This document shows, piece after piece, positions 16,953-25,980 of a DNA stretch of 64,000 bases (its first letter is position 1; each line of letters opens with the position of its first letter). Source of the stretch: Bacteroidales bacterium. GTDB lineage: Bacteria > Bacteroidota > Bacteroidia > Bacteroidales > Muribaculaceae. The position numbers were made by a program, and so were the translations under genes. The stretch covers positions 51,707 through 115,706 of the forward strand of contig JAAVFQ010000003.1 in assembly GCA_014800685.1 (NCBI GenBank). Direction: 5' to 3'. The notes under the pieces were generated by a model, which did not search any database, was not told the DNA's origin, and saw only the letters and a list, made by a program, of their open reading frames with translations.

Positions 16953-18079
16953 TAGTCGAAAATTTTATCCCAGTCTTTCCACACCACTTCATACCCTTTG
17001 CCTCGGATAGCATTCGCCACCTCTTCAGGAGAACGCTCATCACTTACAGCAAACTGTTCAAGCGCTTGCTTATTGACGGCATATCCGCCCGGGTCAGTCT
17101 TCGACCCGGCACTCATCGAGGTTGCTCCCAGTGTGGCCATATTGTCTCTGAATTCCGGAGACTCGCGGGTGGAGACAGAGATATCCACATCGTGGTCGAA
17201 GAGTCGGAAGGCGAATGTAGCCTGCACAAGTTCACGGTCGCTCACCACCACATTGGGCTGAAAGCCCCCTTCAGCAGGCCGGAGGCGTGGAAAATTTACG
17301 CTATATCTCGTGCGCCAATATTTTTTGCGAAGATAATCCAGATGTATGGCCATCATCGTCACGTCTGTGCGCCAATCTTCAAGGCCGAGAAGCACCCCCA
17401 TGCCTATTTTATGCAGACCGGCACTCCCCATCCTGTCGAAACCGTTCACTCTCCATTCGAAGTTTGACTTCATCCCGGCCGGATGATACTTTCTGTAATT
17501 TTCCTTATTGTAGGTCTCTTGAAAACAAACCACGCCGTTCAGACCGGCGTGAGAAAGGCGCCGGTAATCCTCTTCAGGAAGTGGCATCACCTCCATGGTC
17601 ATGTTATTGAAATAGTCCCTGCAAACACCAAGGGCCTCTTCCAGATAATCCGCGCCCGCTATCCGCGGATTCTCGCCGGTCACAAGCAGAATATTCTCAA
17701 AGGGTGCGAGACGCCTGATGGCCTTACACTCCTCGGCTATCTGCTCCATGTCAAGCACGGTGCGTGCGATTCTATTGTGAATGTTAAATCCGCAATATAC
17801 GCATGAGTTAGAGCAGGAATTAGTGATATACATGGGTATATACATGGATATCGTCTTTCCAAACCGCTGCTGCGTATAATGTCGGCTCCGTTGAGCCATC
17901 GCTTCGAGATAGCCTGATGCTGCCGGCGACACAAGCGCCATGAAGTCATCTATCGTGAGACGCTCTTTGCTCAGAGCTCGCTCCACGTCAGCGGAGCTTT
18001 TGGATAGGATGCGATTACTTATATCGCTCCAGTCATATTTTTTTAGTTCTTCTGAAAACATGTCTTTATCCGGTTTCAA
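16952..18079 (-). CDS. thiH: 2-iminoacetate synthase (radical SAM)
   Basis: This 375-aa radical SAM enzyme cleaves tyrosine to dehydroglycine, the C2-N unit of the thiazole ring, in anaerobic thiazole synthesis. The 4Fe-4S motif CSNSCVYC (Cys89, 93, 96; CX3CX2C) is intact. HMP-independent features such as [18 protein letters not shown] and the C-terminal biotin/thiamin-synthase associated region (RLRPAEGG) agree with ThiH. It overlaps thiG by four bases at its start and thiF at its stop. Use of ThiH instead of ThiO suits an anaerobe. Confidence 0.96.
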   Translation of the reverse strand: MKPDKDMFSEELKKYDWSDISNRILSKSSADVERALSKERLTIDDFMALVSPAASGYLEAMAQRSRHYTQQRFGKTISMYIPMYITNSCSNSCVYCGFNIHNRIARTVLDMEQIAEECKAIRRLAPFENILLVTGENPRIAGADYLEEALGVCRDYFNNMTMEVMPLPEEDYRRLSHAGLNGVVCFQETYNKENYRKYHPAGMKSNFEWRVNGFDRMGSAGLHKIGMGVLLGLEDWRTDVTMMAIHLDYLRKKYWRTRYSVNFPRLRPAEGGFQPNVVVSDRELVQATFAFRLFDHDVDISVSTRESPEFRDNMATLGATSMSAGSKTDPGGYAVNKQALEQFAVSDERSPEEVANAIRGKGYEVVWKDWDKIFD

Positions 18080-18849
18080 TCAAGAAAAGAGGTCAGCGGG
18101 CTGCTTGCCTGAGCCGTAATAGTCTTTTCACCGAGGCCGGCGAGAAAAGCCTCACGCCCGGCTTCCACCCCCTTGGCGAAAGCCACAGCCATAGCCACAG
18201 GATCGCCCGATACAGCTATCGCGGTATTGACAAGCACTGCGTCTGCGCCCATTTCCATTGCGGCAGAGGCATGCGAAGGAGCCCCCAGACCGGCATCTAT
18301 GACCACAGGCACCATGCTCTGCTCAATAATCAGGCCGAGCATGTCGGCTGTCAGAAGTCCCTTATTAGTCCCTATCGGAGCGCCAAGGGGCATTACGGCA
18401 GCTGCCCCGGCCTCTTCCAGTCGCTTGCAGAGCACGGGATCGGCCTGAACGTATGGAAGCACTATGAAGTTCATCTTTGCAAGCTCTTCGGTGGCGCGTA
18501 GAGTCTCTATCGGATCTGGGAGCAGATGCCGGGGATTGGGATGAATTTCCAGTTTAATGAAATTAGTGCCGAAGGCCTCACGGGAGAGCTGAGCTGCAAG
18601 TATAGCCTCTTCAGCATTGCGCACCCCTGACGTGTTGGGAAGGAGCTGAATGTTTGGGCCACTGACATGACTGAGCATATTGTCTTCCGGATTGGCCATG
18701 TCTATGCGTTTCATCGCCACAGTCACCATTTCTGTGCCTGAGGCTTTTATCGCTTTTGCCATCTCTTCGTTAGACCTGAATTTTCCGGTGCCTACAAAAA
18801 GTCGTGAGGAGAACTCCTTGCCTCCTATACAAAGTGTATCCTTTATCAT
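18076..18849 (-). CDS. thiG: Thiazole synthase
   Basis: A 257-aa TIM-barrel enzyme joining DXP, dehydroglycine and ThiS-thiocarboxylate sulfur into thiazole phosphate. The N-terminal [12 protein letters not shown] motif, the Schiff-base Lys in FIKLEIHPN, and the phosphate-binding [30 protein letters not shown] are all present. Length is standard. The start codon lies just downstream of a solo repeat end (18855-18876), which also overlaps the end of thiE. Confidence 0.97.
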   Translation of the reverse strand: MIKDTLCIGGKEFSSRLFVGTGKFRSNEEMAKAIKASGTEMVTVAMKRIDMANPEDNMLSHVSGPNIQLLPNTSGVRNAEEAILAAQLSREAFGTNFIKLEIHPNPRHLLPDPIETLRATEELAKMNFIVLPYVQADPVLCKRLEEAGAAAVMPLGAPIGTNKGLLTADMLGLIIEQSMVPVVIDAGLGAPSHASAAMEMGADAVLVNTAIAVSGDPVAMAVAFAKGVEAGREAFLAGLGEKTITAQASSPLTSFLD

Positions 18850-18854
18850 TTTAT

Positions 18855-18876
18855 AAGTAAGTTCTAAAATTAAACG
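18855..18876 (-). repeat. Solo end of the MITE-like family ahead of thiG
   Basis: Read on the minus strand it is CGTTTAATTTTAGAACTTAC TT, ending 6 bp before the thiG start and overlapping the thiE stop codon. Only one terminal motif is present. Confidence 0.6.
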
Positions 18877-19508
18877 TTATGCAAGATTTCTATTATTCTC
18901 TTTGTGGTCTCTACCGGGTCGTCCGCATTAAGTATTTCTCCGGAGAGTGCTATCCCGGACACTCCGGTCAGCATAATTTCCGCTATGTCAGCGGTTTTGA
19001 TACCGCCAATTCCGACAACCGGAATGTCCGACACCTCGCGCACCTGTTTCATCATATTTCTCAAGCCCTCTACGCCAAGAATGGCGCTCAGATTCTTTTT
19101 GGTAGTCGTATACCTGAAGGGACCCACACCCACGTAATCTGCTTTTCGATAGACAGCATTCAGTGCTTCCTCCACCGTATTCGCAGTCGCTCCAATTATC
19201 ATGTCGGGGCCGAGCAGTTCTCGGGCTTCTTCGAGAGGCATATCGTTTTTCCCCAGATGCACGCCGTCAGCTTTCAGTCGTTTCACGAGATGTGCACGGT
19301 CATCCAGAATAAAAGTAGCCCCATACTCCCTGCACAAAGCGCCCAGCTTTTCTCCTATGATGCAGAATTGCTCATCCGACGCTTCTTTCATCCGGAGCTG
19401 TATCCACCGGCAGCCGCCATTCAGAGCTCCCTCGGCGCCGGCTATTTCGTCTCTTTCTCCGGAAACGTGGGTTATGTATTGTAAAACTATATCTTGTGAT
19501 AGATTCAT
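18870..19508 (-). CDS. thiE: Thiamine phosphate synthase
   Basis: This 212-aa TIM-barrel enzyme couples HMP-PP with thiazole phosphate. Canonical motifs are WIQLRMKE near residue 34, [36 protein letters not shown] with the pyrophosphate-binding TTTK, and [29 protein letters not shown]. All expected substrate-contact segments are present, so this is the probable functional synthase. The operon also encodes a more divergent relative immediately upstream. Confidence 0.95.
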   Translation of the reverse strand: MNLSQDIVLQYITHVSGERDEIAGAEGALNGGCRWIQLRMKEASDEQFCIIGEKLGALCREYGATFILDDRAHLVKRLKADGVHLGKNDMPLEEARELLGPDMIIGATANTVEEALNAVYRKADYVGVGPFRYTTTKKNLSAILGVEGLRNMMKQVREVSDIPVVGIGGIKTADIAEIMLTGVSGIALSGEILNADDPVETTKRIIEILHNV

Positions 19509-19517
19509 GATCTAAAT

Positions 19518-19551
19518 AAGTAAGTTCTAAGTAAGTTCTAAAAATTAAACG
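19518..19551 (-). repeat. Solo repeat end with an 11-bp tandem duplication between tenI and thiE
   Basis: On the plus strand AAGTAAGTTCT is repeated exactly twice (19518-19528 and 19529-19539), followed by AAAAATTAAACG. Read on the minus strand the motif stands 10 bp before the thiE start codon. Confidence 0.6.
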
Positions 19552-19588
19552 ATATCTGTGGGACAGGGTCTAAAACTCTTGCGCCATG

Positions 19589-20176
19589 TTAATTCGTCTT
19601 TGCGACAAATTTTTTAAGCTCGCTCAAAAGTTCTTCACACCTGCACTCCCGCAATGCATTCCACACATATCCGAGCATAGCACCTCCTCCGAAACCGATT
19701 TCACGCAGCAATGGAAATTTATCGGGCGTCACTCCGCCGAGCGCTACTACTTTACGGCTTACTTCTCCGCGCATTTCATCTATACTTATCGCGGGATTAT
19801 ATTCACTCTTGGAAATACTTGAAAAAACAGGACTCAGAAAAGCATAATCATAATTCCGGAGCTCCCTTATCTCGGCAAGCGAATGGCAAGACTTACTGCA
19901 GACTCCCTTGAAGTCGGCCGGAATTGCTTTGTGACGGGAATTGAGGTGCACACCACAATCATATTTCACTGCCAGCCTGTGATGGTCATGAAGACTTAGC
20001 CTGTGGCGAGTTTCTTCAGGAATATTGCTGATTAACGCCTCTACCTCAGATTCTGAACATTCCGGTTTTCTTATGTGAATCCTATCCACTAATCCGGATT
20101 CGAGAAGGCGAGATATCTGTTTTTCTTCACCGGGGAAAATTTCCGGTGAAGTTATCACAATAATCCTGAAACTCAT
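19589..20176 (-). CDS. Divergent ThiE/TenI family protein (probable thiazole tautomerase)
   Basis: A 195-aa ThiE-like barrel, with IHIRKPE, LHDHHRLAVKYDCGVHLNSRH, YAFLSPVFSSISKSEYNPAIS and VVALGGVTPDKFPLLREIGFGGGAMLGYVW. Compared with thiE next door, the HLGxxD pyrophosphate-side motif is replaced by HLNSRH and the TTTK segment by SISKSEYN. This suggests TenI (thiazole tautomerase) activity instead of coupling. I chose the start at 20176 because its ATG overlaps the thiS stop codon (ATGA); a start at 20185 is possible. The assignment to TenI is inference. Confidence 0.75.
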   Translation of the reverse strand: MSFRIIVITSPEIFPGEEKQISRLLESGLVDRIHIRKPECSESEVEALISNIPEETRHRLSLHDHHRLAVKYDCGVHLNSRHKAIPADFKGVCSKSCHSLAEIRELRNYDYAFLSPVFSSISKSEYNPAISIDEMRGEVSRKVVALGGVTPDKFPLLREIGFGGGAMLGYVWNALRECRCEELLSELKKFVAKTN

Positions 20177-20376
20177 CCGCCACACACTGCGGTTATCACT
20201 ACGAGCCGGTCACCCTCCTCCAGCCACGTCTCTTTCCAGGCATCCCGAGGCACCACCCTATTAGCTCTCGCCACAGCAATTTTCTTGTCGTCAAGCGAAT
20301 TAATAGCCAACACATCGGCCACGCTCACCCGCTCACCGGGCAAGTCAATTTCTTTCTGATTTAAATAGATTTTCAT
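20173..20376 (-). CDS. thiS: Sulfur carrier protein ThiS
   Basis: This 67-aa ubiquitin-like protein begins MKIYLNQKEIDLPGE and ends in the required Gly-Gly (VVITAVCGG), where ThiF adenylates it and sulfur is loaded for ThiG. VARANRVVPRDAWKET in the middle is the typical ThiS stretch. An in-frame ATG 16 codons upstream exists but would add residues unlike ThiS, so I prefer 20376. It is the first gene of the operon, after the TPP riboswitch. Confidence 0.93.
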   Translation of the reverse strand: MKIYLNQKEIDLPGERVSVADVLAINSLDDKKIAVARANRVVPRDAWKETWLEEGDRLVVITAVCGG

Positions 20377-20445
20377 TTCTGTAATAGGATTTACCACATA
20401 TTCACATACGCAGGAAGGGTCCAATACAGATTATAAGAGCACATA

Positions 20446-20534
20446 CAAGTCCTTTCGGCGGTTCTGACCGCATCAAGTTCGTAGGGTATAATCTCAGCAC
20501 CACTCTGTCTTTCGACTTCGGGGCACCCCTCTTG
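20446..20534 (-). promoter_or_regulatory. TPP riboswitch (THI element)
   Basis: On the minus strand the conserved TPP aptamer is clear: AGGGGTGCCC, then GCTGAGATTATACCC, then GAACTTGATGCGGTCAGAAC CGCCGAAAGGA. The closing P1 helix is CAAG (20531-20534) with CTTG (20446-20449). It begins about 10 nt after the predicted transcription start. No obvious terminator lies between it and thiS, so control may act on translation. It should repress the whole thiS-thiD operon when TPP is plentiful. Confidence 0.95.
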
Positions 20535-20547
20535 CGAAACGTTGTGG

Positions 20548-20578
20548 CAAAGTTACAACATAATTTCCGATTTCACAA
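20548..20578 (-). promoter_or_regulatory. Promoter of the thiamine operon
   Basis: On the minus strand TAACTTTG (plus 20548-20555) is preceded by TTG (plus 20576-20578) at a spacing of 20 nt. This matches the Bacteroidetes consensus and places the riboswitch at the start of the transcript. Confidence 0.8.
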
Positions 20579-20665
20579 CGCTATGCTATAGAAATTTTTT
20601 TCGTGTCTTATTAAGGAGTGGAAATTCCCAATAGATGTTAACGCCACATCTAAATTCCCGACAAG

Positions 20666-20697
20666 TTTGCATTTTTAAACTTTTTGTATTAATTTTG
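20666..20697 (+). promoter_or_regulatory. Promoter of the 3'-5' exonuclease gene
   Basis: TTTG (20666-20669) and TAATTTTG (20690-20697) are separated by 20 nt, 53 bp ahead of the start codon. Confidence 0.8.
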
Positions 20698-20750
20698 CCG
20701 AGACAAGATTACCCCCACTCCTCTATTACTCCGACTTAAGATGAAATTAG

Positions 20751-21404
20751 ATGAAAACCGACGACTGTAGGCGAAATTTTACTATTAGCATTCCAAAAGA
20801 AACGCTCAATTCTCTACCGGCTGCCGAGTATCAAGGCGAGATTCACGTCATTGATCAGCCCGAGCAGGTGGAAAATGCGATTCTAAGACTCCGTAGCTCT
20901 GATGTCGTCGGATTTGACACCGAGACAAGGCCGAGCTTTAAAAAAGGACAGACTCATCAGGTCTCTCTGATTCAGCTCGCCACCCGCTCTGAATGTTTCC
21001 TTTTCAGGCTCAATCATCTCGGCCTTCCCACCCCTCTTTTGGATTACATTGAAGATGAGCATCAGCTGAAAATCGGACTCTCCATTCATGATGATTTCCA
21101 TAATCTTCAGAGACTTCACCCCGGACTCTCACCGGCCGGATTTATTGACCTGCAGGATTTTGTCAAGAAATGGAAAATTACTGACACTTCGCTCACCAAA
21201 ATTCATGCCATCCTTTTCGGCAAAAGAATATCTAAAAGTCAGCGGCTCACAAACTGGGAAGCCGAAACTCTCTCTCCTCACCAGCAGAGCTATGCTTCGC
21301 TCGATGCCCTCGCCTGCATCAATATCTACGATTATCTGCATAATGGAGAGTTCAGCCCTGCGAAATCCAACTTCAAAAACTTCCCTGAAAACAATACGCC
21401 ATAA
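20751..21404 (+). CDS. DEDDy-type 3'-5' exonuclease domain protein
   Basis: A 217-aa single-domain protein of the RNase D / WRN exonuclease type. ExoI motif VVGFDTETRPSF contains Asp56 and Glu58, ExoII is LKIGLSIHDDFHNLQRL, and ExoIII is SYASLDALACINIYDYL with the Tyr-x3-Asp pattern; together they form a complete two-metal active site. It lacks the HRDC domains of full RNase D. Such proteins act on RNA or DNA 3' ends; the true substrate is unknown. The next gene, 29 bp downstream, encodes a small membrane protein. Confidence 0.9.
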   Translation: MKTDDCRRNFTISIPKETLNSLPAAEYQGEIHVIDQPEQVENAILRLRSSDVVGFDTETRPSFKKGQTHQVSLIQLATRSECFLFRLNHLGLPTPLLDYIEDEHQLKIGLSIHDDFHNLQRLHPGLSPAGFIDLQDFVKKWKITDTSLTKIHAILFGKRISKSQRLTNWEAETLSPHQQSYASLDALACINIYDYLHNGEFSPAKSNFKNFPENNTP

Positions 21405-21433
21405 GCAAGTATTCTAATTTAAAGATTACTGCC

Positions 21434-21691
21434 ATGAAACCTGTCTTTAGCAAGAAATACGTCTGGATACCGTCAGCTCTGGCCGTTTATTCCCTTATTC
21501 TCGCTGTCATTAATTTTAGTGATGAATATCTAAAATGGACTGAGGCCTCAAGGAGATATTGGATCACTCTCGCCATTCAGATGGTTATCATTGCCGCAGT
21601 GGCCTTCTTTCTGAAGAAAAAAGACCGGCTCAAAAATGAAAGGGAAGATTTGGCTAAAAAGATTGAAGAGCAGAAAAAAGGCCTGAAATAA
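21434..21691 (+). CDS. Small two-helix membrane protein with basic coiled tail
   Basis: An 85-aa protein with two hydrophobic segments, YVWIPSALAVYSLILAVIN (about 8-28) and ITLAIQMVIIAAVAFFL (about 44-60). A charged, probably coiled-coil tail follows (KKKDRLKNEREDLAKKIEEQK). I do not recognise the family. It follows the exonuclease gene closely and runs the same way, so they may be co-transcribed. Its end is 9 bp from the convergent acyltransferase gene. Confidence 0.75.
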   Translation: MKPVFSKKYVWIPSALAVYSLILAVINFSDEYLKWTEASRRYWITLAIQMVIIAAVAFFLKKKDRLKNEREDLAKKIEEQKKGLK

Positions 21692-21699
21692 GGTCCATA

Positions 21700-22848
21700 T
21701 CATTGTGACTTTCGAGTCGGGCTCTTCAGCGACTGGCCGAGAAGCAACGCACAGAAACGCACGAATCGTGAATCCGGGTGACACTGCATCCATCTATAGA
21801 ATAACCATGGTATATATATCCCGCACACAAGTGACAATAGCGTATATACCCACCAGGGAAAGCTGGTGTAATGGCTCAATACCTGCTGCGTGACTACATT
21901 CACATACCATGACAGCAGAAAAATTATATAGTTGGCCCCCATCAGATGGTCGAGAAATGTGAGCCTACGCTCCACAAGCCACTTCGCTGCCGATATGCTC
22001 ATCATTACTCCGAATATTGAACTCACCGATACAAAATCCGTATTCCGAAGCAAAGGCGTTATTATTATCCACACCCCGAGATTTGACAAGAAAAACCACC
22101 ATTTGGTCCACGGTATCATCTTATCAACATCCTCGAAATATCTTGCATAAAGCATCCCGCCGCCGAAAAAGACTGCATATAGAAATATTTTGTCAAGAGC
22201 CCATATCTTTGGCATATAGTCAGGGAAAAGCTGCATTATCAGAAAAAGGACGAAGAGCGACCAATAAGCGCGGTCTTCCCTAATACCCCAATGGCGAGAG
22301 AGGCTCAGCCATCCGTAGGAGAAGATAAGTAGCACGAAACTTGCCTGGATAAACCAATAATAGACTATCACCTGCCGGTCGCTGTGAATGATACTCCCGG
22401 CCAGACTCGCCCATGTCAATTCCAAGGCATCATCAGCAATTCCCGACATAAATGTCCGGGGCACAAACGTTATTAGCGTCAACACGAAATATGGCAGCAG
22501 AAGTCGCTTTAACTTTGATCTGACAAAGGGTGCGAACCCTTTTGCACCATTCTTCCGGAATGAAGCATAGACCATCAGGAATCCCGATACAAATATAAAC
22601 AACGGCATCCTGAAACTCTGAAGCATCTTGAGGATCACGACAGAATCGCCCATTCTTCCATCAGGATATTCATGGAAAGAATGTCCGAGCACCACCAGTA
22701 TAATCCCGATTATCTGAAGATAGGCAACAAACTTAACGAAGTTGCCATCCCCTCTTGATTTCACACTCTCTTTATCTATGACTTTGCTCATATCATTATT
22801 GAGTAATGCTCCGATTCTGCTGAGGGAGTAAGCCTTCTCGATTTTCAC
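21700..22848 (-). CDS. Acyltransferase 3 family membrane protein
   Basis: This 382-aa protein has about ten hydrophobic helices and the family's N-terminal signature, LQIIGIILVVLGHSFHEYPDG, where the His in LGHS is the expected catalytic residue. FRMPLFIFVSGFLMVYASFRKNG and RLLLPYFVLTLITF follow as in OatA/NolL-type O-acyltransferases. Such enzymes acetylate cell-surface sugars or exported glycans; the target is unknown. It stands alone on the minus strand between plus-strand genes. Confidence 0.88.
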   Translation of the reverse strand: MKIEKAYSLSRIGALLNNDMSKVIDKESVKSRGDGNFVKFVAYLQIIGIILVVLGHSFHEYPDGRMGDSVVILKMLQSFRMPLFIFVSGFLMVYASFRKNGAKGFAPFVRSKLKRLLLPYFVLTLITFVPRTFMSGIADDALELTWASLAGSIIHSDRQVIVYYWFIQASFVLLIFSYGWLSLSRHWGIREDRAYWSLFVLFLIMQLFPDYMPKIWALDKIFLYAVFFGGGMLYARYFEDVDKMIPWTKWWFFLSNLGVWIIITPLLRNTDFVSVSSIFGVMMSISAAKWLVERRLTFLDHLMGANYIIFLLSWYVNVVTQQVLSHYTSFPWWVYTLLSLVCGIYIPWLFYRWMQCHPDSRFVRFCALLLGQSLKSPTRKSQ

Positions 22849-22972
22849 TTGCGCCTTTAATCAATTACGACTACTTTCTCAGCCGTTTAAATTTTTATCG
22901 TTAATTTCAAATACTTACTTATATAACTCTCTTATCACATAAAAATTATGTAGCGTCCTCCGTTTCAACTCT

Positions 22973-23032
22973 CAGACCGCTTCCTACAAGGAAATGTTAA
23001 CGCAATGTCGCAGATTTTGCGGAAACGGTCTG
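22973..23032. promoter_or_regulatory. 12-bp inverted repeat next to the WG-gene promoter
   Basis: CAGACCGCTTCC (22973-22984) and GGAAACGGTCTG (23021-23032) are complementary except for one position. The right arm ends 8 bp before the -33 element, a place suited to a regulator or to an upstream terminator. Confidence 0.45.
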
Positions 23033-23040
23033 AACACCTA

Positions 23041-23071
23041 TTGTGTGAAATAAAAATAATTCGTAACTTTG
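23041..23071 (+). promoter_or_regulatory. Promoter of the WG-repeat gene
   Basis: TTG (23041-23043) and TAACTTTG (23064-23071), 20 nt apart. Confidence 0.7.
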
Positions 23072-23294
23072 CAGCGCAAAAGAATCGGGACACATTTCTG
23101 TTCTTTCGGTTCTTGGAAAGATTACATCACCTCGGCAATTTGCCCTTTTCCGTTGTGGCAAAAGTGATGGGACGGCTCTTCTTTCCCGGTATTATCATTT
23201 GAATTTTTTCATCTGTATCCCGTCTTACAGAATTCATCGGACATTCCACCCGGCGTGTCCTTTGGATTCACGTAGCCGGGACTTATTGTTTTAG

Positions 23295-25466
23295 ATGAAA
23301 GACAAATTTTTTCGCTTTGGGACTTCGCTAATTCTTTTAGCCGCTGTCTCCCATACGTTTGCAGCTGACCCTATCTTGAAACAAGATGAAAAGAAAGGCA
23401 CTTGGGGCTTTGTCAATGATGCCGGCAAATGGACCATTAAACCTAAATACTCTAAAGCGTCCCCTTTCTCACTTATGCCCGATGGCAGCGTGGCGGCTCT
23501 CGTCTCTGACAAGGAAAAATCCGGATATATCAGCCCGGATGGGAAACCCCTCGGTGCCGGTATCTCTTTCCTCTCTATCGACTCCATATCCCCACGAAGC
23601 GCCATTGTCAGACTCTCTGATAAATATGGCATCACAGACTGGAGAATGAACTATCTCCTGAAACCCGATTGGACTCAAATATCACCTCTGGATGATGACC
23701 GGTTTCTTATCATCAATAAGGATAAATCCGGAGTCGCCGACGCCGATGGCAAGATTATTGTGCCGGCCCAGTTCTCCGGAATTGAAATTCTTGCTCCCGG
23801 ATTCTATCGCCTCTCCAAGAACGATCAGTCCGGCGTCTTTGACGTAAATAAGTCATCCATCATCGTTCCCGTAGAATATTTTGACACCTCGGCCCCTATC
23901 CTCATCAAGGACTCTTATTATTTCCCTATTAAAAATAAGAAAGGCCGTTGGGGCGTATTTTCAGAAAGCGGCAAAGAGGTGGTCGGATTCCTTTTCTCAT
24001 CTGTATCACCTCTTCCCGAACTAAATGCCATTCTCCTCACCCTCCCTGATTCCCGTCAGAAGCTTTATATCCCCGGAACTGACGTCCCCCTGGATTTCAC
24101 TCTTAACGATTTGAGAAAGGTCGGGCCATTCTCCATTGTGAAGGGCGGTATCCCAAAACCTTCCGACCCCTCGGCCCTCAGACTTTGGTCTCAAATAGCA
24201 CCCTCCGGCTCAATAGGACGCGTCTTGGATGGGGAGGGCAACGTCATCAGCACATATACCACTCCCAATGTCACAATCATCGATGGCGGATATCTCGTGC
24301 AAAAATCCACTGACTCCTTCGCTTTCTTCTCTAAAGAGGGAGCCACGATTGCCGATGATCTCAAAGGCTCTTACGTCAGAAATGGGAAATGGTATGTTTT
24401 TGAAAACGCTGCCATTTCTCCCGACCTTAAGAAATATAAAGTAAAAAAAGAGGGCGACATCCTTATGGTCTCTGATCCTAATCTTTCCGGAGAGGAGATA
24501 TGGAACGTACTCATCGACGGTCAACTCTCTGCTCAGGGATATGACTCTGTCTCTCCTTTGCTGGAGTCTTTTATTTCTGACGCTTACTCCATCACTAAAA
24601 ATGGCAAATATGGTGTCCTATACAAGGGTAAGGAGATTATTCCCTGCGAGTATAATGATACCCCCTCATACCTCCCGAATCCCGAATTACTCAAAATGGA
24701 GGAGGATAATGGCGAAAAATCCCTTTTCTCTCTTAATGGCAAGAAAATATGGTCGGGAGATGTGGATGAGATTTCCTTCCCTTTCCTGAAGCATGGATTC
24801 GCGAAAAAAAATAATAAGTACGGACTCGTATTCTATAACGAAGAGGACGACAGCCTGATTCAAAAGACTCCGATAGAATACGATGCCTTATCCAACATTG
24901 AAGGAACCAATTTCCTCTGGGCCTGCAAGGGTAATCTTTACGGCGTCATCGATGGAGACGGCAAGACCTTAGTTCCCGTTAGCTATACTTCAGAAAATCT
25001 GAATTATGTAGACCCCTATTTCATAGCTAAAAAGGGCAATAAGAAAACCTATTACAATGGCGATGGCACCATCAATCCGGCTAAGCGCGAAATAGTAGTC
25101 AATTCTCAATACCTCGAGCACAATATCTACAATAACGGGGCAAAAGGCTTTAAGATTCATTTCGACTTCAATTCATATTTCCTTAACGAGGATAACGAAG
25201 AAATTTATGTTGAGGCCCTGGTATATCATAAAAATGGCACCCCCGCTAAAAGCGCAAGAGGAGGCCAACTCAAGCACGCTTTCTGGAGAAAGGCCCCCTA
25301 CGTAAACACTAATTTTTCCGATCAATGGGTATTCCTGCCCTACAATAATTTCGTACAGGGAAAAGGAAAGCAGGATTACTATATTATCCTCCGCTTCCAT
25401 GATGAAGACAATAGACTCCTTCCTGTCTCCGGCAACCATAAACTTGATTTTACCCTTACGCGATAA
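23295..25466 (+). CDS. Exported WG (KWG) beta-repeat protein
   Basis: This 723-aa protein has a signal peptide (LILLAAVSHTFA) followed by many WG repeats of about 45-50 residues. Examples are GTWGFVNDAGKWTIKPKYSKA at residue 34 and similar units containing SGYISPDGKPL, SGVADADGKIIVPAQFS, GRWGVFSESGKEV, KYGVLYKGKEIIPCEY, KYGLVFYNEEDD and LYGVIDGDGKTLVPVSY. The last 130 residues form a different domain without repeats. WG repeats are common in exported bacterial proteins, but their ligands are unknown. The gene is monocistronic, between its own promoter and the terminator at 25517. Confidence 0.88.
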   Translation: MKDKFFRFGTSLILLAAVSHTFAADPILKQDEKKGTWGFVNDAGKWTIKPKYSKASPFSLMPDGSVAALVSDKEKSGYISPDGKPLGAGISFLSIDSISPRSAIVRLSDKYGITDWRMNYLLKPDWTQISPLDDDRFLIINKDKSGVADADGKIIVPAQFSGIEILAPGFYRLSKNDQSGVFDVNKSSIIVPVEYFDTSAPILIKDSYYFPIKNKKGRWGVFSESGKEVVGFLFSSVSPLPELNAILLTLPDSRQKLYIPGTDVPLDFTLNDLRKVGPFSIVKGGIPKPSDPSALRLWSQIAPSGSIGRVLDGEGNVISTYTTPNVTIIDGGYLVQKSTDSFAFFSKEGATIADDLKGSYVRNGKWYVFENAAISPDLKKYKVKKEGDILMVSDPNLSGEEIWNVLIDGQLSAQGYDSVSPLLESFISDAYSITKNGKYGVLYKGKEIIPCEYNDTPSYLPNPELLKMEEDNGEKSLFSLNGKKIWSGDVDEISFPFLKHGFAKKNNKYGLVFYNEEDDSLIQKTPIEYDALSNIEGTNFLWACKGNLYGVIDGDGKTLVPVSYTSENLNYVDPYFIAKKGNKKTYYNGDGTINPAKREIVVNSQYLEHNIYNNGAKGFKIHFDFNSYFLNEDNEEIYVEALVYHKNGTPAKSARGGQLKHAFWRKAPYVNTNFSDQWVFLPYNNFVQGKGKQDYYIILRFHDEDNRLLPVSGNHKLDFTLTR

Positions 25467-25516
25467 TATCGGTCGTGAAGTCTTACGATTGACCCTAACC
25501 TGATTTTTAGTGATGA

Positions 25517-25675
25517 GAGAGGGTGTGTCAAAGTGAATTTTGGCATACCCTCTTAGGTTTGTAAGAATAGGACAGATGCAAGGCGCTGAGACTGAGCCTG
25601 AAGGGAGCATTCAGAGATATGTGACAGAAGCCGATTGGCGTAAGCAACGCCGCAGATGGCCTATTATGACACACC
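25517..25675 (+). repeat. Palindromic terminator plus about 120-bp conserved tail, copy 1
   Basis: It starts with the palindrome GAGAGGGTGTGTC ... GGCATACCCTCTTA (terminator of the WG gene). It continues with TTTGTAAGAATAGGACAGAT and ends with GGCGTAAGCAACGCCGCAGA then GGCCTATTATGACACACC. A related sequence in the opposite orientation lies at 25981-26146. Confidence 0.6.
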
Positions 25676-25980
25676 GACCCATCGCTTTAAGGGTACGTTT
25701 ACTTTTAAATGATTTTAGCTCAAAGAGAGATTTTAGCAACGATTTCGCGGAAAGACAAAAGTTCGTAACACAAAAAAAGGGTGATAACCACCACGGTCGC
25801 ACCCTCCTATAAGTTCTACAGGTAAAAAATCTTAAGGTAAAAAAGATTACTTGATACTGCAAAGTTAATCATTCCGATAAGGATTAGCAAATTTAAATCC
25901 CTTAAAATCCATAAACCTGCTGCATAACATAAAATGTCTCCTCCCCCGACTGTAAATCCTTGATATAGGAAACGAGAATC
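25676..25980. other. Non-coding stretch between the two inverted repeats
   Basis: I find no supported gene here. It has a weak hairpin near 25780-25810 (GGGTGATAACC and GGTCGCACCCTCC share partial pairing) and is otherwise AT-rich. No promoter is evident. Confidence 0.5.

Larger units (their letters stand above)
22849..23294. other. 446-bp divergent spacer: solo repeat end, inverted repeat and leader
   Basis: No gene is supported here. It holds a solo end of the dispersed repeat (CGTTTAAATTTTT ... CAAATACTTACTTA, 22882-22921), an inverted repeat at 22973-23032, a promoter at 23041-23071 and a leader of about 215 nt before the WG-repeat gene. A 65-codon frame at 23005 crosses the promoter and is judged spurious. 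Confidence 0.6.

Noticed and set aside
20446..20534. The TPP-like element as a cobalamin or other riboswitch
   Set aside because: The GCTGAGAT and GAACTTGAT...GGTCAG blocks are those of the THI box, and thiS is directly downstream.
23005..23202. 65-codon plus-strand frame before the WG gene
   Set aside because: It spans the inverted repeat and the promoter at 23041-23071 and has no family resemblance.
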